A stretch of 64,000 bases of DNA from Bacteroides sp. CAG:1076 (GTDB taxonomy: Bacteria > Bacteroidota > Bacteroidia > Bacteroidales > Bacteroidaceae): positions 4,207 to 68,206 of the forward strand of contig HF993255.1 of assembly GCA_000436795.1 (NCBI GenBank), written 5' to 3'. The translations under genes and the position numbers were made by a program. Under the pieces are notes generated by a model. It worked only from the letters and a program-made list of their open reading frames with translations. It was not told where the DNA came from and did not search any database. Below are positions 51,095 to 60,695 of this stretch, in pieces. Position 1 is the stretch's first letter. Each line of letters starts with the position of its first letter.

Positions 51095-51973
51095 TCAGAT
51101 ACGCTCCAGCACGATTTTTATCAGGTCGTCTATCTGGTTCTTGTAGCCCGTATTGGCTTCTTGGGCTACGCGGTTGGCTATCACCATGCACACTGTAGTA
51201 GCCTTGTGTCCTTGCAGACGTGCCAGACCTGCCAGTGCCGAACTTTCCATTTCGAAGTTCGTGATGCGATGTCCCTGATATTCGAAGCTTTCTATCTTTT
51301 CATTCTGATGAGGGTCGGCAAGTGGAATACGGAGCTGTCTGCCCTGAGGACCAAAGAATCCGCCACAGGCCACTGTGACACCTCGTATCATGTCTGTTCC
51401 GGCAATACGTTCTACCAGTTCTTTGTTGGCATGGATGACGTAAGGTGCCGGTGCGCACATATTGCCGCTCCATCCCAGATGATTCAGAAGAGCACGTTCC
51501 ATCGGTAAGTCGCATACGGCATTTCTGCCTGCATAAAAGTTCAAGAGTCCGTCGAATCCTACCGATACTTCAGAACAGATGAAGGTTCCTACAGGCGTAT
51601 AAGGCTGTAAGCCACCGCAAGTTCCGATTCGTACCAGTTCCAGTTGGCGGAAAGTATCTTTCTCTTCACGTGTCTGAAAATCGATGTTTGCCAGCGCATC
51701 GAGTTCGTTCATCACAATGTCTATATTGTCACAACCAATTCCGGTAGAGGTAACTGTAATTCGTTTTCCCTTATATACACCGGTTACGGTATGAAATTCA
51801 CGGCTTTCTACTTCACATTCTCTGCTCTCGAAGTGAGATGCGACAAGCGCCACTCGTCCGGGATCGCCTACGAGAATTACCTTGTCTGCCAGATGTTCCG
51901 GTTTCACATGGAGGTGAAATACAGAGCCATCTTCGTTTATAATTAATTCTGAGGGTGGAAAATACTTTTTCAT
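51095..51973 (-). CDS. udp: Uridine phosphorylase-family nucleoside phosphorylase
   Basis: A 292-aa cytosolic phosphorylase. KVILVGDPGRVALVASHFE near residue 29 is the phosphate-binding loop. STGIGCDNIDIVMNELDAL near 84, IGTCGGLQPYTPVG near 117 and NFEMESSALAGLARLQGHK near 238 mark the NP-I family. It splits uridine (or a related nucleoside) and phosphate. The 54-bp gap to floA suggests independent transcription is possible. Confidence 0.92.
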   Translation of the reverse strand: MKKYFPPSELIINEDGSVFHLHVKPEHLADKVILVGDPGRVALVASHFESRECEVESREFHTVTGVYKGKRITVTSTGIGCDNIDIVMNELDALANIDFQTREEKDTFRQLELVRIGTCGGLQPYTPVGTFICSEVSVGFDGLLNFYAGRNAVCDLPMERALLNHLGWSGNMCAPAPYVIHANKELVERIAGTDMIRGVTVACGGFFGPQGRQLRIPLADPHQNEKIESFEYQGHRITNFEMESSALAGLARLQGHKATTVCMVIANRVAQEANTGYKNQIDDLIKIVLERI

Positions 51974-52027
51974 AAGAGTTATTTTTTTATTTAGTCTGTT
52001 GAATTTCTTGATGGGGCTGCCGAGGCT

Positions 52028-53029
52028 TTATTTGCCGATAGGCTCGTGTCCGGCTGGATTCGCATCAGGACGGGCAATGCTGCTTCGCATATCGGTATCA
52101 GCCTGGATGTTTTTCATCCGGTAATAATCCATGATACCCAGATTGCCGTTGCGGAAAGCCTCGGCCATTGCCTTCGGGACTTCTGCTTCAGCTTGTATAA
52201 CATTGGCGCGGGCTTCTTCAGCTTTTGCTTTCATTTCCTGTTCCAGAGCTACTGCCATGGCGCGGCGTTCCTCTGCTTTTGCCTGAGCGATGTTTTTGTC
52301 TGCGTTTGCCTGGTCTATTTGCAGGGAAGCTCCGATATTACGGCCTATGTCGATATCGGCAATATCGATGGACAGAATTTCGAAAGCTGTACCTGCATCC
52401 AGCCCCTTGCGCAGTACAAGTTTGGAGATAGAGTCCGGATTTTCGAGTACCGACTTGTGGTTTTCAGACGAGCCGATGGACGAAACGATACCTTCGCCTA
52501 CACGTGCCAGAACGGTATCTTCGCCGGCTCCACCTACCAGTTGGCGGATGTTGGCACGTACGGTCACACGTGCCTTGGCAATGAGCTGGATACCGTCTTT
52601 GGCTACGGCTGTTACGGGGGGCGTATCGATGACTTTCGGATTGACGGACATCTGTACGGCTTCGAACACGTCGCGTCCTGCAAGATCTATTCCTGTTGCC
52701 ATTTGAAACGAAAGATCGATATTGGCTTTCGAAGCCGACACCAGTGCGTGCACCACCTTTTCTACATGTCCGCCTGCCATATAGTGGGCTTCCAGTTCAT
52801 CGCGGGTAATGGTACTCAGTCCTGCCTTGTGGGCTTCTATCATAGCCGGTACGATCACATAGGGCGGAACGTTGCGGATTCGCATCAGAAAAAGCTGGAC
52901 GAGTGAGATACGTACACCCGAAACCTTGGCAGAAAGCCAGAGAAAGAAGGGCACGTAATGGAAGAAGACTGCCAATAAAATGACGCCTCCAATGGCCAGG
53001 ATGAACGGGAGATAATAGGAATCAATCAT
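52028..53029 (-). CDS. floA: Flotillin-like protein FloA
   Basis: A 333-aa membrane-scaffold protein. An N-terminal hairpin of hydrophobic residues ([32 protein letters not shown]) is followed by an SPFH-like core ([24 protein letters not shown]) and a long Ala/Glu-rich coiled coil ([25 protein letters not shown]). It organises membrane microdomains. The order floA-nfeD is conserved in many bacteria, and nfeD lies 27 bp upstream on the same strand. Confidence 0.95.
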   Translation of the reverse strand: MIDSYYLPFILAIGGVILLAVFFHYVPFFLWLSAKVSGVRISLVQLFLMRIRNVPPYVIVPAMIEAHKAGLSTITRDELEAHYMAGGHVEKVVHALVSASKANIDLSFQMATGIDLAGRDVFEAVQMSVNPKVIDTPPVTAVAKDGIQLIAKARVTVRANIRQLVGGAGEDTVLARVGEGIVSSIGSSENHKSVLENPDSISKLVLRKGLDAGTAFEILSIDIADIDIGRNIGASLQIDQANADKNIAQAKAEERRAMAVALEQEMKAKAEEARANVIQAEAEVPKAMAEAFRNGNLGIMDYYRMKNIQADTDMRSSIARPDANPAGHEPIGK

Positions 53030-53056
53030 AATTCAAATGGTATTTAAGGTTAAAGA

Positions 53057-53530
53057 TTACTGCTGGTTGCAGCGTACTACGTACACTGTGCTGTTGTCTA
53101 TGCGGACCACACGTACGGGAGTACGTTCTTCGATAAATCCGTCGGCAGACTGTACTTCGACAATGTGTCCGTTTATTTCTGCGTTTCCTATCAGGGTAAG
53201 GCGGGTCAGTGACGTACCTGTGTTGCCTACCTGAATGTTTGTTCCTTTCAGTGGCTGGGGTTTGTAGTCGAGTGTCTTTTTGAGGGACAAACGGTCTACG
53301 GTTTTGGAGCGCATGAACCAGATGGTAACACCGATTATTCCGGCAACTACAATAGCCAGTGTAATGAATCCTGTCTGCGTATCCACATTGTGGAATGCGT
53401 AGTAAATGGCATAGAGCAGGCTGATTCCTGAGGCAATACCTGCAAGGGTAATGCCCGGAACAAGGAACACTTCTACTGCAAAGAGCAGCAGACCTGCTAC
53501 TATAAGTGCTATGATAATCAGTATTTCCAT
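53057..53530 (-). CDS. NfeD-family membrane protein
   Basis: A 157-aa protein with four hydrophobic spans (ILIIIALIVAGLLLFAVEVFLVPG onward) and a C-terminal OB-fold (IQVGNTGTSLTRLTLIGNAEINGHIVEVQSADGF), the usual flotillin partner. The OB-fold is soluble and lies on one membrane face. It is 27 bp before floA and 30 bp after the TPR gene. Confidence 0.93.
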   Translation of the reverse strand: MEILIIIALIVAGLLLFAVEVFLVPGITLAGIASGISLLYAIYYAFHNVDTQTGFITLAIVVAGIIGVTIWFMRSKTVDRLSLKKTLDYKPQPLKGTNIQVGNTGTSLTRLTLIGNAEINGHIVEVQSADGFIEERTPVRVVRIDNSTVYVVRCNQQ

Positions 53531-53560
53531 GTTGTTAGTTAGGGTTAGGTTGTACTAATT

Positions 53561-54973
53561 TTACTGTTTCAATGCCTTCAGCTCGGTATTGCGTACGGAG
53601 AGAGTCAGCTCTTCCAGTTCACGACGCAGTTCGTTGGTCCGTTTTTCTTTATCAAGTATACCGGGAGCAAGTTTCTCTTTTCCCGCCTTGTTACTTTGCT
53701 GATATGCTTTGCGAAGATTCTCTAACGATTCTTCCATCGATGCAAGGTCCTTCTCTTTTTGCATAAGAGAAGCATACAACTGGCGTGCTTCTTTGGAACG
53801 GAAGTCGGACAATGTATGGTAAATAGCATTATCATCTACTATAAACTGGAAATCTCCTTTTTTCTTTTCCGTATTGTTGCCGTACATTACTTGTGCCAGA
53901 TGCTGTCTGGCAATACGGACTTTGTCGACATCACTCCACGTCTTCTTTATTTCCTTCAGACAGGCTGCGTCAATAATGGCTTGTGGGTCGGTATTTTCGT
54001 AGTCGTATACCTGTTTGCTTTCGTTGGGGACGAATACATAAATGCAAACTTTTCCTTCCGGCTGATAACGGTCGGAGGCAAACCATCCCAAGTCGTTCAG
54101 GTCGTCCAAGGCGTACATATAGTCATTGTATGGAGAATTGAACGGCATGCCGATATTGTCCGGGCGGAGATAGGTGTTGTCGTCAGAGTCGTATCGGGTA
54201 ACAAAAATATCATATCCGCCCATGCTTTCACTTCCTTGTGCTCCAAAGTAAAGTGTAATACCGTCGGAAGCCATGAAAGGATAGTTCTGGTTGTGCCCGC
54301 TTTCGTTCAGCCCTTCCAGAAGCTTAGCATCTTCCCATTTGTCTATCAGTTTGATGCGTGAATACAAATGAGTTTCTCCATCGCCGGATGCTTGGGTAAA
54401 AATCATTTTATCTCCCAGTTCGTTGATGAAGGAAGTTCCCGATCCGTCTTCGCTCATGGAAATCGTTCCCGATTCTTTGCTCAGCTTATAGGCGGACAAG
54501 AAGTCGTTTTTATCTACCACGAAACTGTCTATCACTGCTACGTTTTCTGTACCACGCAGCATGCGTGCACCCTGAAGGCAGCGGTCGAGTTCCTTTTCGG
54601 CTTCGGAAGTGTCGCGCTTTTTCTTTTCCAGCCATTCTATATGCTCTTCGATGTTTTCTGTAGCTTCATCGAAACGGTACATGGAATAATATAATTTTCC
54701 CAGGTATAAGTAAGCGTTTATTACTTTTCTGGCAGCACTTTTTTCCAGATAAGGCTGGGCTTCTTTCAGGTCGCCGGTTTCGTAGCAGCATGCTCCGTAC
54801 CAGAAATTATAATTGGCGTTCGACGGGGCTTGCTTTACGAGCTTCTGGAATACGGGTTTTGCTTCGGCGAATTTTCCTTCTTCGAACCATTGTTTGGCTT
54901 GGGTAAGCGATTGTGCAGAAGCGCTTCCCATGCAGCATAAACCGATAAGTGCTAGTGTATATTTCTTGTTCAT
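53561..54973 (-). CDS. Exported TPR/PD40 beta-propeller protein
   Basis: A 470-aa periplasmic or envelope protein with a signal peptide (LALIGLCCMGSASAQ). TPR-like helices at about 20-120 (QAKQWFEEGKFAEAKPVFQKLVKQAPSNANYNFWYGACC), then a PD40-type propeller (SDGITLYFGAQGSESMGGYDIFVTRYD, WFASDRYQPEG), then a coiled coil at about 400-470. The arrangement resembles the OmpA-associated TPR/PD40 proteins of Bacteroidota, but no OmpA domain is present. It is first in the floA-nfeD operon. Confidence 0.85.
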   Translation of the reverse strand: MNKKYTLALIGLCCMGSASAQSLTQAKQWFEEGKFAEAKPVFQKLVKQAPSNANYNFWYGACCYETGDLKEAQPYLEKSAARKVINAYLYLGKLYYSMYRFDEATENIEEHIEWLEKKKRDTSEAEKELDRCLQGARMLRGTENVAVIDSFVVDKNDFLSAYKLSKESGTISMSEDGSGTSFINELGDKMIFTQASGDGETHLYSRIKLIDKWEDAKLLEGLNESGHNQNYPFMASDGITLYFGAQGSESMGGYDIFVTRYDSDDNTYLRPDNIGMPFNSPYNDYMYALDDLNDLGWFASDRYQPEGKVCIYVFVPNESKQVYDYENTDPQAIIDAACLKEIKKTWSDVDKVRIARQHLAQVMYGNNTEKKKGDFQFIVDDNAIYHTLSDFRSKEARQLYASLMQKEKDLASMEESLENLRKAYQQSNKAGKEKLAPGILDKEKRTNELRRELEELTLSVRNTELKALKQ

Positions 54974-55123
54974 GATATTTTTCGTGTTGTTTTCAAAATG
55001 TCATTTTCAAAAATACGAAGTTTCTTCGAAATTTTGTCTATTTCGGTATTCTATTTTTCAAAATCTTTCGGGAATCGTTCTTTTCGTGTAATTTTATCCC
55101 CGTTTTTAGGTTTACATAAGTGT

Positions 55124-55873
55124 ATGGGAAAATTGACAGAAGAAGATAAGCTGATGCGACGCATCGAGAAACGTTTTAATAAAGGTGTTGTGCAGTATGG
55201 ACTGATAGAGGATGGCGACAAGATACTGGTAGGCCTGTCGGGAGGGAAAGACTCGCTGGCTTTGCTGGAGCTGCTTGCGCGCCGTTCGCGTATATACAAG
55301 CCTCGTTTTTCGGTTGTTGCTGCACATGTTGTCATGACGAATATTGCTTACGAGTCGGATATGGATTACTTGCGTGCGTACGCAGAAGAGTTGGGGGTTC
55401 CCTTTGTGCGCTATGAAACATCTTTCGATCCGTCGACAGATACCCGTAAGTCGCCGTGCTTCCTCTGTTCGTGGAACCGTCGGAAGGCGCTCTTTACGGT
55501 AGCAAAGGAGCAGGGGTGTAACAAGATAGCTTTGGGGCATCACATGGATGATATTCTGGAAACACTGCTGATGAACATGACGTTTCAGGGAGCATTCAGT
55601 ACCATGCCTCCACGTCTGGTGATGCGGAAGTTTGATATGACCATAATCCGCCCGATGTGTCTGGTGCACGAAGCCGATCTGATAGAGATGGCGCAGGTCA
55701 GAGGTTATCGCAAGCAGATAAAAAACTGTCCGTATGAAAAGGATTCTCATCGTTCGGACATGAAGGAAGTGTTGCGTTTGCTGGAGCGTATGAACCCCGA
55801 AGCCCGTTATAGTTTATGGGGAAGCATGAATAATATTCAGGCAGACTTGCTTCCTGCATCAGTGGATGAATAA
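55124..55873 (+). CDS. ttcA: TtcA-like tRNA 2-thiolation ATPase
   Basis: A 249-aa adenylating PP-loop protein. The PP-loop is VGLSGGKDSLALLELLARR near residue 33. The iron-sulfur/catalytic Cys pair is KSPCFLCSWNRRKALF near 110, and GHHMDDILETLLMNM near 140 is typical. TtcA thiolates cytidine 32 of some tRNAs; the exact substrate is inferred. ATG at 55124 chosen; the longer frame from 54998 is non-coding in composition. Confidence 0.92.
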   Translation: MGKLTEEDKLMRRIEKRFNKGVVQYGLIEDGDKILVGLSGGKDSLALLELLARRSRIYKPRFSVVAAHVVMTNIAYESDMDYLRAYAEELGVPFVRYETSFDPSTDTRKSPCFLCSWNRRKALFTVAKEQGCNKIALGHHMDDILETLLMNMTFQGAFSTMPPRLVMRKFDMTIIRPMCLVHEADLIEMAQVRGYRKQIKNCPYEKDSHRSDMKEVLRLLERMNPEARYSLWGSMNNIQADLLPASVDE

Positions 55874-56326
55874 GTGTCCGGCAGGGCTTTTGCCGAAAAT
55901 AGAAAAACTTGTGCTGGGGCTGTTCGGAAAAGTTCTGCACAGGGTTGGAAAATCGTTTCCTTCTTTTCTGCGTTTTTGTACAAAAAACAAAATGTTTTGT
56001 ACAAAAACGCAGATAGTTTGTACAAAAAAAATCAAAATCTCTTGGTATTTTGTTCGTCGTTTCCTGAAGATCTTTTGGGGGGATGGGGAGATTTTGTGTT
56101 TTTCCGACCGATAATTTATTGGATTTCTTGGAACATTTCGTTCTTCTTTTTTGTTGTTTCGGATAAAGACAGATAAAAACAATTGGTAGAACTGGCTTCT
56201 GTTCGTAGGATATGGGGCAGGAATAGCTGGTAGAACCTGATTCCGGACTGGCTCTTGTGGCTGGTTGCGGCCGAATCTGTATTGTTGCTAACCTTTTTGT
56301 TTGCAGGCATATCAAACGATAATAAG
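55874..56326. other. 453-bp intergenic region holding dispersed-repeat copy B
   Basis: Between ttcA and the propeller gene. No gene is supported; the long minus-strand open frame owes its length to A/T-rich repeats. The copy B palindrome array lies at 55976-56051. Confidence 0.6.
55975..56051. repeat. Dispersed palindromic repeat, copy B: 3 x TTTGTACAAAA at 21-bp spacing
   Basis: TTGTACAA occurs at 55976-55983, 55997-56004 and 56018-56025, each exactly 21 bp from the next. TCTTGGTATTTT starts 15 bp after the last palindrome ends. The same offset and motif occur in copy A (306-361). Over the first 33 bases the copies differ at a single base. Confidence 0.85.
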
Positions 56327-59300
56327 ATGAAAAACAGCTTCTTTTATATTGCTTTCCTTTGTGTGATATCCGTTTTTTCCGGTTGTAGTGAGCAAGAACG
56401 GACCGGAAGTCTGGGTGAAACGGAATTGTATTTCAACGAACGTCTTTCTTCTATTTCCGTCGACGGAGATTCTGCTTTCTGGATAGGAAGTGAAGCTGGG
56501 GATATATGGTACATGAAGCAGCGTAAATTTCAGAGTTATAACATTGGGGCAGATCGCATTTATAAGGTCGCAACAGATTCAATACTGCCGGACGGGAGGA
56601 TATGTTGGGTGGGTATTCGTAATTCGGGACTTCAGAAATGGAAACTGGGTCAGGATGGAACTTGCTTGATGGATAAGTATGCTATTCCCAATAAGGGCTG
56701 TAACTATTCGGTATACGATATGCTTCTTGCTGGAGCATCGCTTTATGTGGCAACGAGTCAGGGACTTTACGTCATGCCTCGTTCGGGAAAGGGAGAACTG
56801 AAGCTGGTTTATCCGTCGGACGATAGTGAAACAGCACGTTCTGGCAGGCCGTTTATTGTGAATAATATCCGGAGGTATGGACCGGAGTACTTGTTGTGTG
56901 CTACGCAGGAAGGGCTGCTCAAAATAAATCTGATAGATGGGAAAGTTGCATTGATGAACGCCGGAGAGCCGGTTTACAATGTTTCGGTATATGATAATAA
57001 AGTATATGTACTGGCTAAGAAAAAGTTGCTTGTAGAAGATGTGGCAGGCAGTGTGCTGTACGAAGTCGGGTTGAATTTTTCTCCCCGTATTTACTATAAG
57101 TTAGGCAACATTCATTATTTTTTCGCTGATAGCCATCTGTTTCTCAGCGATGACCTGAAGTCTTTCTTGTCGGTTCCATTAAGGCGTAAGGTTCCGCAGT
57201 TCTGCAACAATGTTGTTGCTACCGATAAGGTAAACGGTTTTACGGTGCTGATTACGGAAAACGCTTTGTGGAATATTCCGCTTCACCTCGGTATCTTTAA
57301 TGCGAACGGGGAAATAGTAGCATCGTGTACTGAGGGTGATAATATGTATTACGTAAATTCGAAAAATGAATTGTACTGTCTGCGTACAGGCGATAGTGTG
57401 GCATTTAAAATATCGGATATTCCGGCTGATGAGGCTGTATCGGGGATGATGGCAGATGGGCGGTATTTGTATTACATCAGCAACAAGCAGGTGCTGAAGC
57501 GTATGACGGTAAAGCGGAAATACATCAGCAATGCATTGTTTGCTTCTTCACAGGTATTGTATCAGTCGCCTACGAAAATTACGGCTTTTTGCCTGAAAAA
57601 GGAGGAAGGGAGAAGTTGTATTTATCTGGGGATTCAGGACGATTTGGTACGGATAGGGGCCGATGGGAAAGCTGTGCTGGTGGATGCTTTGCACAATAAG
57701 TATATTACTTCTTTTTATCTATCTCCTCATTCCGACGATTTGTACATATCTACACTCAATGATGGGGTGTATTATGGAAAAGGTAATGCATATCAGCTTA
57801 TTAAGGAAACGGAACAGAATACGTTTATTCGTGATATTTCGGTAACGGGAGGACATAAGCCCCTGCTGATGATTTTGACGAACCATCATTTGGTTTGCAG
57901 GGAATATAATGATTCTGTTCCGCTTAAAGGTTATAACAAGTTGCTGAAAGTAAATGATTCTTTGCTGTATGCGTTGCCTGAATCGGGACTGGTTAAATTT
58001 ATTGTCGGAAAAGAAGGGATAAAGGAAGACGGCAGATATTTTCATGACATACGGTTTAACCCGAGGGCTTCTTTCGTGGTCAATGATACTTTGTATCTGG
58101 GTTCCAACATCGGAGTAATGAAGTTGAGTGCATTTTCCGGCACTTCAACCCGGTGGATAGACATGGAGTCGTCGGTTCCGAGTCTTAAGATATGGTTGCT
58201 TGTTGTTTCTTTTGTTTTACTTGTCTTGCTGATTGTAGTAATGGAATATTTCAGGCGGAAGCGTAGCAAAAGGAATGCTGTAAAGACTCACCTCGATGAT
58301 ATAGGGGGACGGCTGGATAGCCTGTCTGCCATGGCGTGCTTTACTGGTGAAAGTGACAGCAAGGAGGTTGACCGGTTGAAGGTCTTGTTCAGTGAAATAG
58401 ATGTCAATACTCCCGATGCATCGGGGCAGATCAGAGCATTGTCGGAGCAGATTATGAAAAAGAATCGTGATATCGCACTGGGGCTTTCTAAATATTTGGA
58501 AAGGCAGATGCAGACAATCGGTGAGTACGATGCTTTTGAAAGGGCGGCACTGCTGGAGGAATCTCGTATGGCACTTGCTACGGATAATCTGGAAAGCATA
58601 GTGAAGCAGGTTGAGAAAAATGAAAAATGGATTCGGACAATTGCAGGACTGAAGGAGCGGATGACTGTTTATTGGCGCGACATGGAGGAAACAGTGTGCA
58701 TAGATAAAGTAAACGGATGTCTGTTTCGTGAGATTCATATGCTGACAGATAATGTCAGGATAAAGGATTTGGCTGCTTTGGAATCTGATATAGCATGCCT
58801 TGATGAGTGCTATCATCATATTTTTACGGATGATGCGCTGGAGGTTGTAGGTGAGTATATCCTTTCAAAGCAGGAAGAACTTCGCTGTATGGAGCCGGAT
58901 GGAGTGACTGATGCCTTGCTGGCGGAGCTGGAACACATAAAAGGGGAGATGCGGAAACTGGATCGCATTAAATTGTTGAAGATGCTGTATCCGGTGGATT
59001 GTCACGTGACACAGTTGCTCGTTAAGGAAAAGATTGCTTCGTTGATAAAGGAGTATGCATCCATCCGCAACAGGGTAGAAAGGGAAAATGAAGAACGAAT
59101 TACTAAAAAATTTGGTACTGGACTGAATATGGAGATTGCGGAATGTACTCGGCAGGTAACGGTACATATAGAAAAACTGATTACGGCTTTCTATGAAAAC
59201 ATGGTGAAAACGGATAAAGGGATTTTGAATGATGTACTCGATTTCTCGAATTTCGGCAATCAGCCTGCCAGGGTACTGGCTTTGCTTGTTGCTTGTCCAA

Positions 59301-59470
59301 AGGTCAAACGTCTGTATATTCCCGGCATGTTGTGTGTTTATGGAAATTTGAATCCTGTTATCAGCCGGCTGGTAAATGGTAAATTGAAAACGAATCATGA
59401 GTTTTTGAGGGATTATGTTAAGGCTAATCCTACCAGTATGGCTTTTTATATCTTGCGTCTGATAGAATAG
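56327..59470 (+). CDS. Membrane sensor with periplasmic propeller, one span and cytoplasmic coiled coil
   Basis: A 1047-aa protein beginning with a lipoprotein-type signal (IAFLCVISVFSGC). About 600 residues of periplasmic beta-propeller repeats (e.g. LYVATSQGLYVMP, LLCATQEGLLKI, LYISTLNDGVYYG, LYLGSNIGVMKL) end in a membrane span (WLLVVSFVLLVLLIVVMEYF, about 623-642). About 400 cytoplasmic residues follow, mostly helical coiled coil, ending FYILRLIE. It resembles Bacteroides hybrid sensors in architecture, but no kinase, receiver or HTH motif is seen. Output is unknown. Tail may be a DNA-binding or partner domain. Confidence 0.8.
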   Translation: MKNSFFYIAFLCVISVFSGCSEQERTGSLGETELYFNERLSSISVDGDSAFWIGSEAGDIWYMKQRKFQSYNIGADRIYKVATDSILPDGRICWVGIRNSGLQKWKLGQDGTCLMDKYAIPNKGCNYSVYDMLLAGASLYVATSQGLYVMPRSGKGELKLVYPSDDSETARSGRPFIVNNIRRYGPEYLLCATQEGLLKINLIDGKVALMNAGEPVYNVSVYDNKVYVLAKKKLLVEDVAGSVLYEVGLNFSPRIYYKLGNIHYFFADSHLFLSDDLKSFLSVPLRRKVPQFCNNVVATDKVNGFTVLITENALWNIPLHLGIFNANGEIVASCTEGDNMYYVNSKNELYCLRTGDSVAFKISDIPADEAVSGMMADGRYLYYISNKQVLKRMTVKRKYISNALFASSQVLYQSPTKITAFCLKKEEGRSCIYLGIQDDLVRIGADGKAVLVDALHNKYITSFYLSPHSDDLYISTLNDGVYYGKGNAYQLIKETEQNTFIRDISVTGGHKPLLMILTNHHLVCREYNDSVPLKGYNKLLKVNDSLLYALPESGLVKFIVGKEGIKEDGRYFHDIRFNPRASFVVNDTLYLGSNIGVMKLSAFSGTSTRWIDMESSVPSLKIWLLVVSFVLLVLLIVVMEYFRRKRSKRNAVKTHLDDIGGRLDSLSAMACFTGESDSKEVDRLKVLFSEIDVNTPDASGQIRALSEQIMKKNRDIALGLSKYLERQMQTIGEYDAFERAALLEESRMALATDNLESIVKQVEKNEKWIRTIAGLKERMTVYWRDMEETVCIDKVNGCLFREIHMLTDNVRIKDLAALESDIACLDECYHHIFTDDALEVVGEYILSKQEELRCMEPDGVTDALLAELEHIKGEMRKLDRIKLLKMLYPVDCHVTQLLVKEKIASLIKEYASIRNRVERENEERITKKFGTGLNMEIAECTRQVTVHIEKLITAFYENMVKTDKGILNDVLDFSNFGNQPARVLALLVACPKVKRLYIPGMLCVYGNLNPVISRLVNGKLKTNHEFLRDYVKANPTSMAFYILRLIE

Positions 59471-59529
59471 TTGAAGTTGTAGCTGTTGGCTGTGCTATAA
59501 GCGGGTTGAACTTGTGGCCGGCCTTTGTT

Positions 59530-59580
59530 AAAGAGTTGTATCGGGCTCTCTTGTGAGGGTGAGGTACAACTCTTTTTTTG
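59530..59580 (+). terminator. Terminator of the propeller gene
   Basis: AAAGAGTTGTA (59530-59540) and TACAACTCTTT (59565-59575) are perfect arms, followed by a T tract. Confidence 0.9.
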
Positions 59581-59749
59581 TTTTTGAATGGTGTGTGGGC
59601 TGTTGTAATTCTTTGCAATAAAAAGATGTGTCTTTCTTGTTGAATTTCTTGAATGTGATAAGTGCTTTATTTATAGTTGTTTGCATAAAGTTGCATTGCG
59701 GTTTTCTGTGAAATAATCTTTTGCAACTTTTTGTCTGGCCCCGTTGGCA

Positions 59750-59757
59750 TACATTTG
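59750..59757 (+). promoter_or_regulatory. -7 box of the phosphatase gene set
   Basis: TACATTTG, 50 bp before the phoN-like ATG. The nearest TTTG (59730-59733) is only 16 bp away, so the -33 assignment is uncertain. Confidence 0.5.
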
Positions 59758-59806
59758 CAGCATCGAAACCAAAAAATCTATAACCTTTTTAAAACTTTAA
59801 AGATTT

Positions 59807-60583
59807 ATGATTAAAAGAAGTCTTTTTGTTGCTTGTTTATCTTTAGTAGCGGTCGCAGCTTTTTCTCAGGAGAAAATCAAAGATGTAAGAACCAATCCGG
59901 ATCTTTATTTCCTGCGTGCAGATGAAGTGGCCAGCAGTTTGAACCTTCTTCCTGCACCGCCACAGCCGGGTTCTGTTTTGTTTATGAACGATGAGGCTCA
60001 GTATAAGTGGGGCAAGTTGCAGAGAAATACTCCTCGTGGAGACCAGGCAGCAGAGGATGCTCGTGTAAATGGTGATGGAGTACCGAATGCTTTTTCAGAG
60101 GCTTTTGGCGTACGTATATCAGCAACTACTACCCCGGAGATTTATAAGCTGGTATTGGGTATGCGTGAAGATGCCGGCGATCTGGCTACTCGTGAGGCGA
60201 AAGAACATTACATGCGTGTACGTCCGTTTGCTTTTTACAATGAAATGACATGTAATCCGGAGCAACAGCAGGAATTGTCTACAAATGGTTCGTATCCTTC
60301 TGGCCATACGGCTATCGGATGGGCTACGGCGCTGGTGCTTGCAGAAATTAATGTGGACAGGCAAAATGAGATATTGAAGCGCGGATATGAAATGGGACAA
60401 AGTCGTGTGATTTGCGGCTATCATTTCCAGAGCGATGTGGATGCTGCGCGATTGGTGGCCAGTGCTGTTGTGGCTCGTCTGCATGCTAATGAGAATTTTA
60501 TGAAACAACTTGAAAAGGCAAAGAAGGAATTTGCTGAACTTGTAAGTAAGGGACAGGTAGTTAAAAGTGACTTCCGGAACTGA
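59807..60583 (+). CDS. phoN: Class A non-specific acid phosphatase (PhoN/PAP2)
   Basis: A 258-aa exported phosphatase (signal SLVAVAAFSQ, about 21 residues). The PAP2 signature is complete: Lys 132 to Arg 139-Pro 140 (KEHYMRVRP), PSGH at 164-167 (GSYPSGHTAIGW) and SR at 199-200 ... His 206 ... Asp 210 (SRVICGYHFQSD). These residues form the vanadate/phosphate pocket and His nucleophile. It probably releases phosphate from organic esters in the periplasm. First of a three-gene phosphate set. Confidence 0.95.
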   Translation: MIKRSLFVACLSLVAVAAFSQEKIKDVRTNPDLYFLRADEVASSLNLLPAPPQPGSVLFMNDEAQYKWGKLQRNTPRGDQAAEDARVNGDGVPNAFSEAFGVRISATTTPEIYKLVLGMREDAGDLATREAKEHYMRVRPFAFYNEMTCNPEQQQELSTNGSYPSGHTAIGWATALVLAEINVDRQNEILKRGYEMGQSRVICGYHFQSDVDAARLVASAVVARLHANENFMKQLEKAKKEFAELVSKGQVVKSDFRN

Positions 60584-60695
60584 TATTCCCAACCTTTGAA
60601 TCCTTGAATCTTGATTATCACAAGACTAAACTAGACTTATTTTACCTTGTAAAATCCAACCTGTAAAACTAATAGATTAACTATAACTCGGTACT

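Noticed and set aside
55698..56315. 205-aa minus-strand frame over copy B
   Set aside because: Same cause: open because of repeat and A/T content; it also overlaps the end of ttcA.
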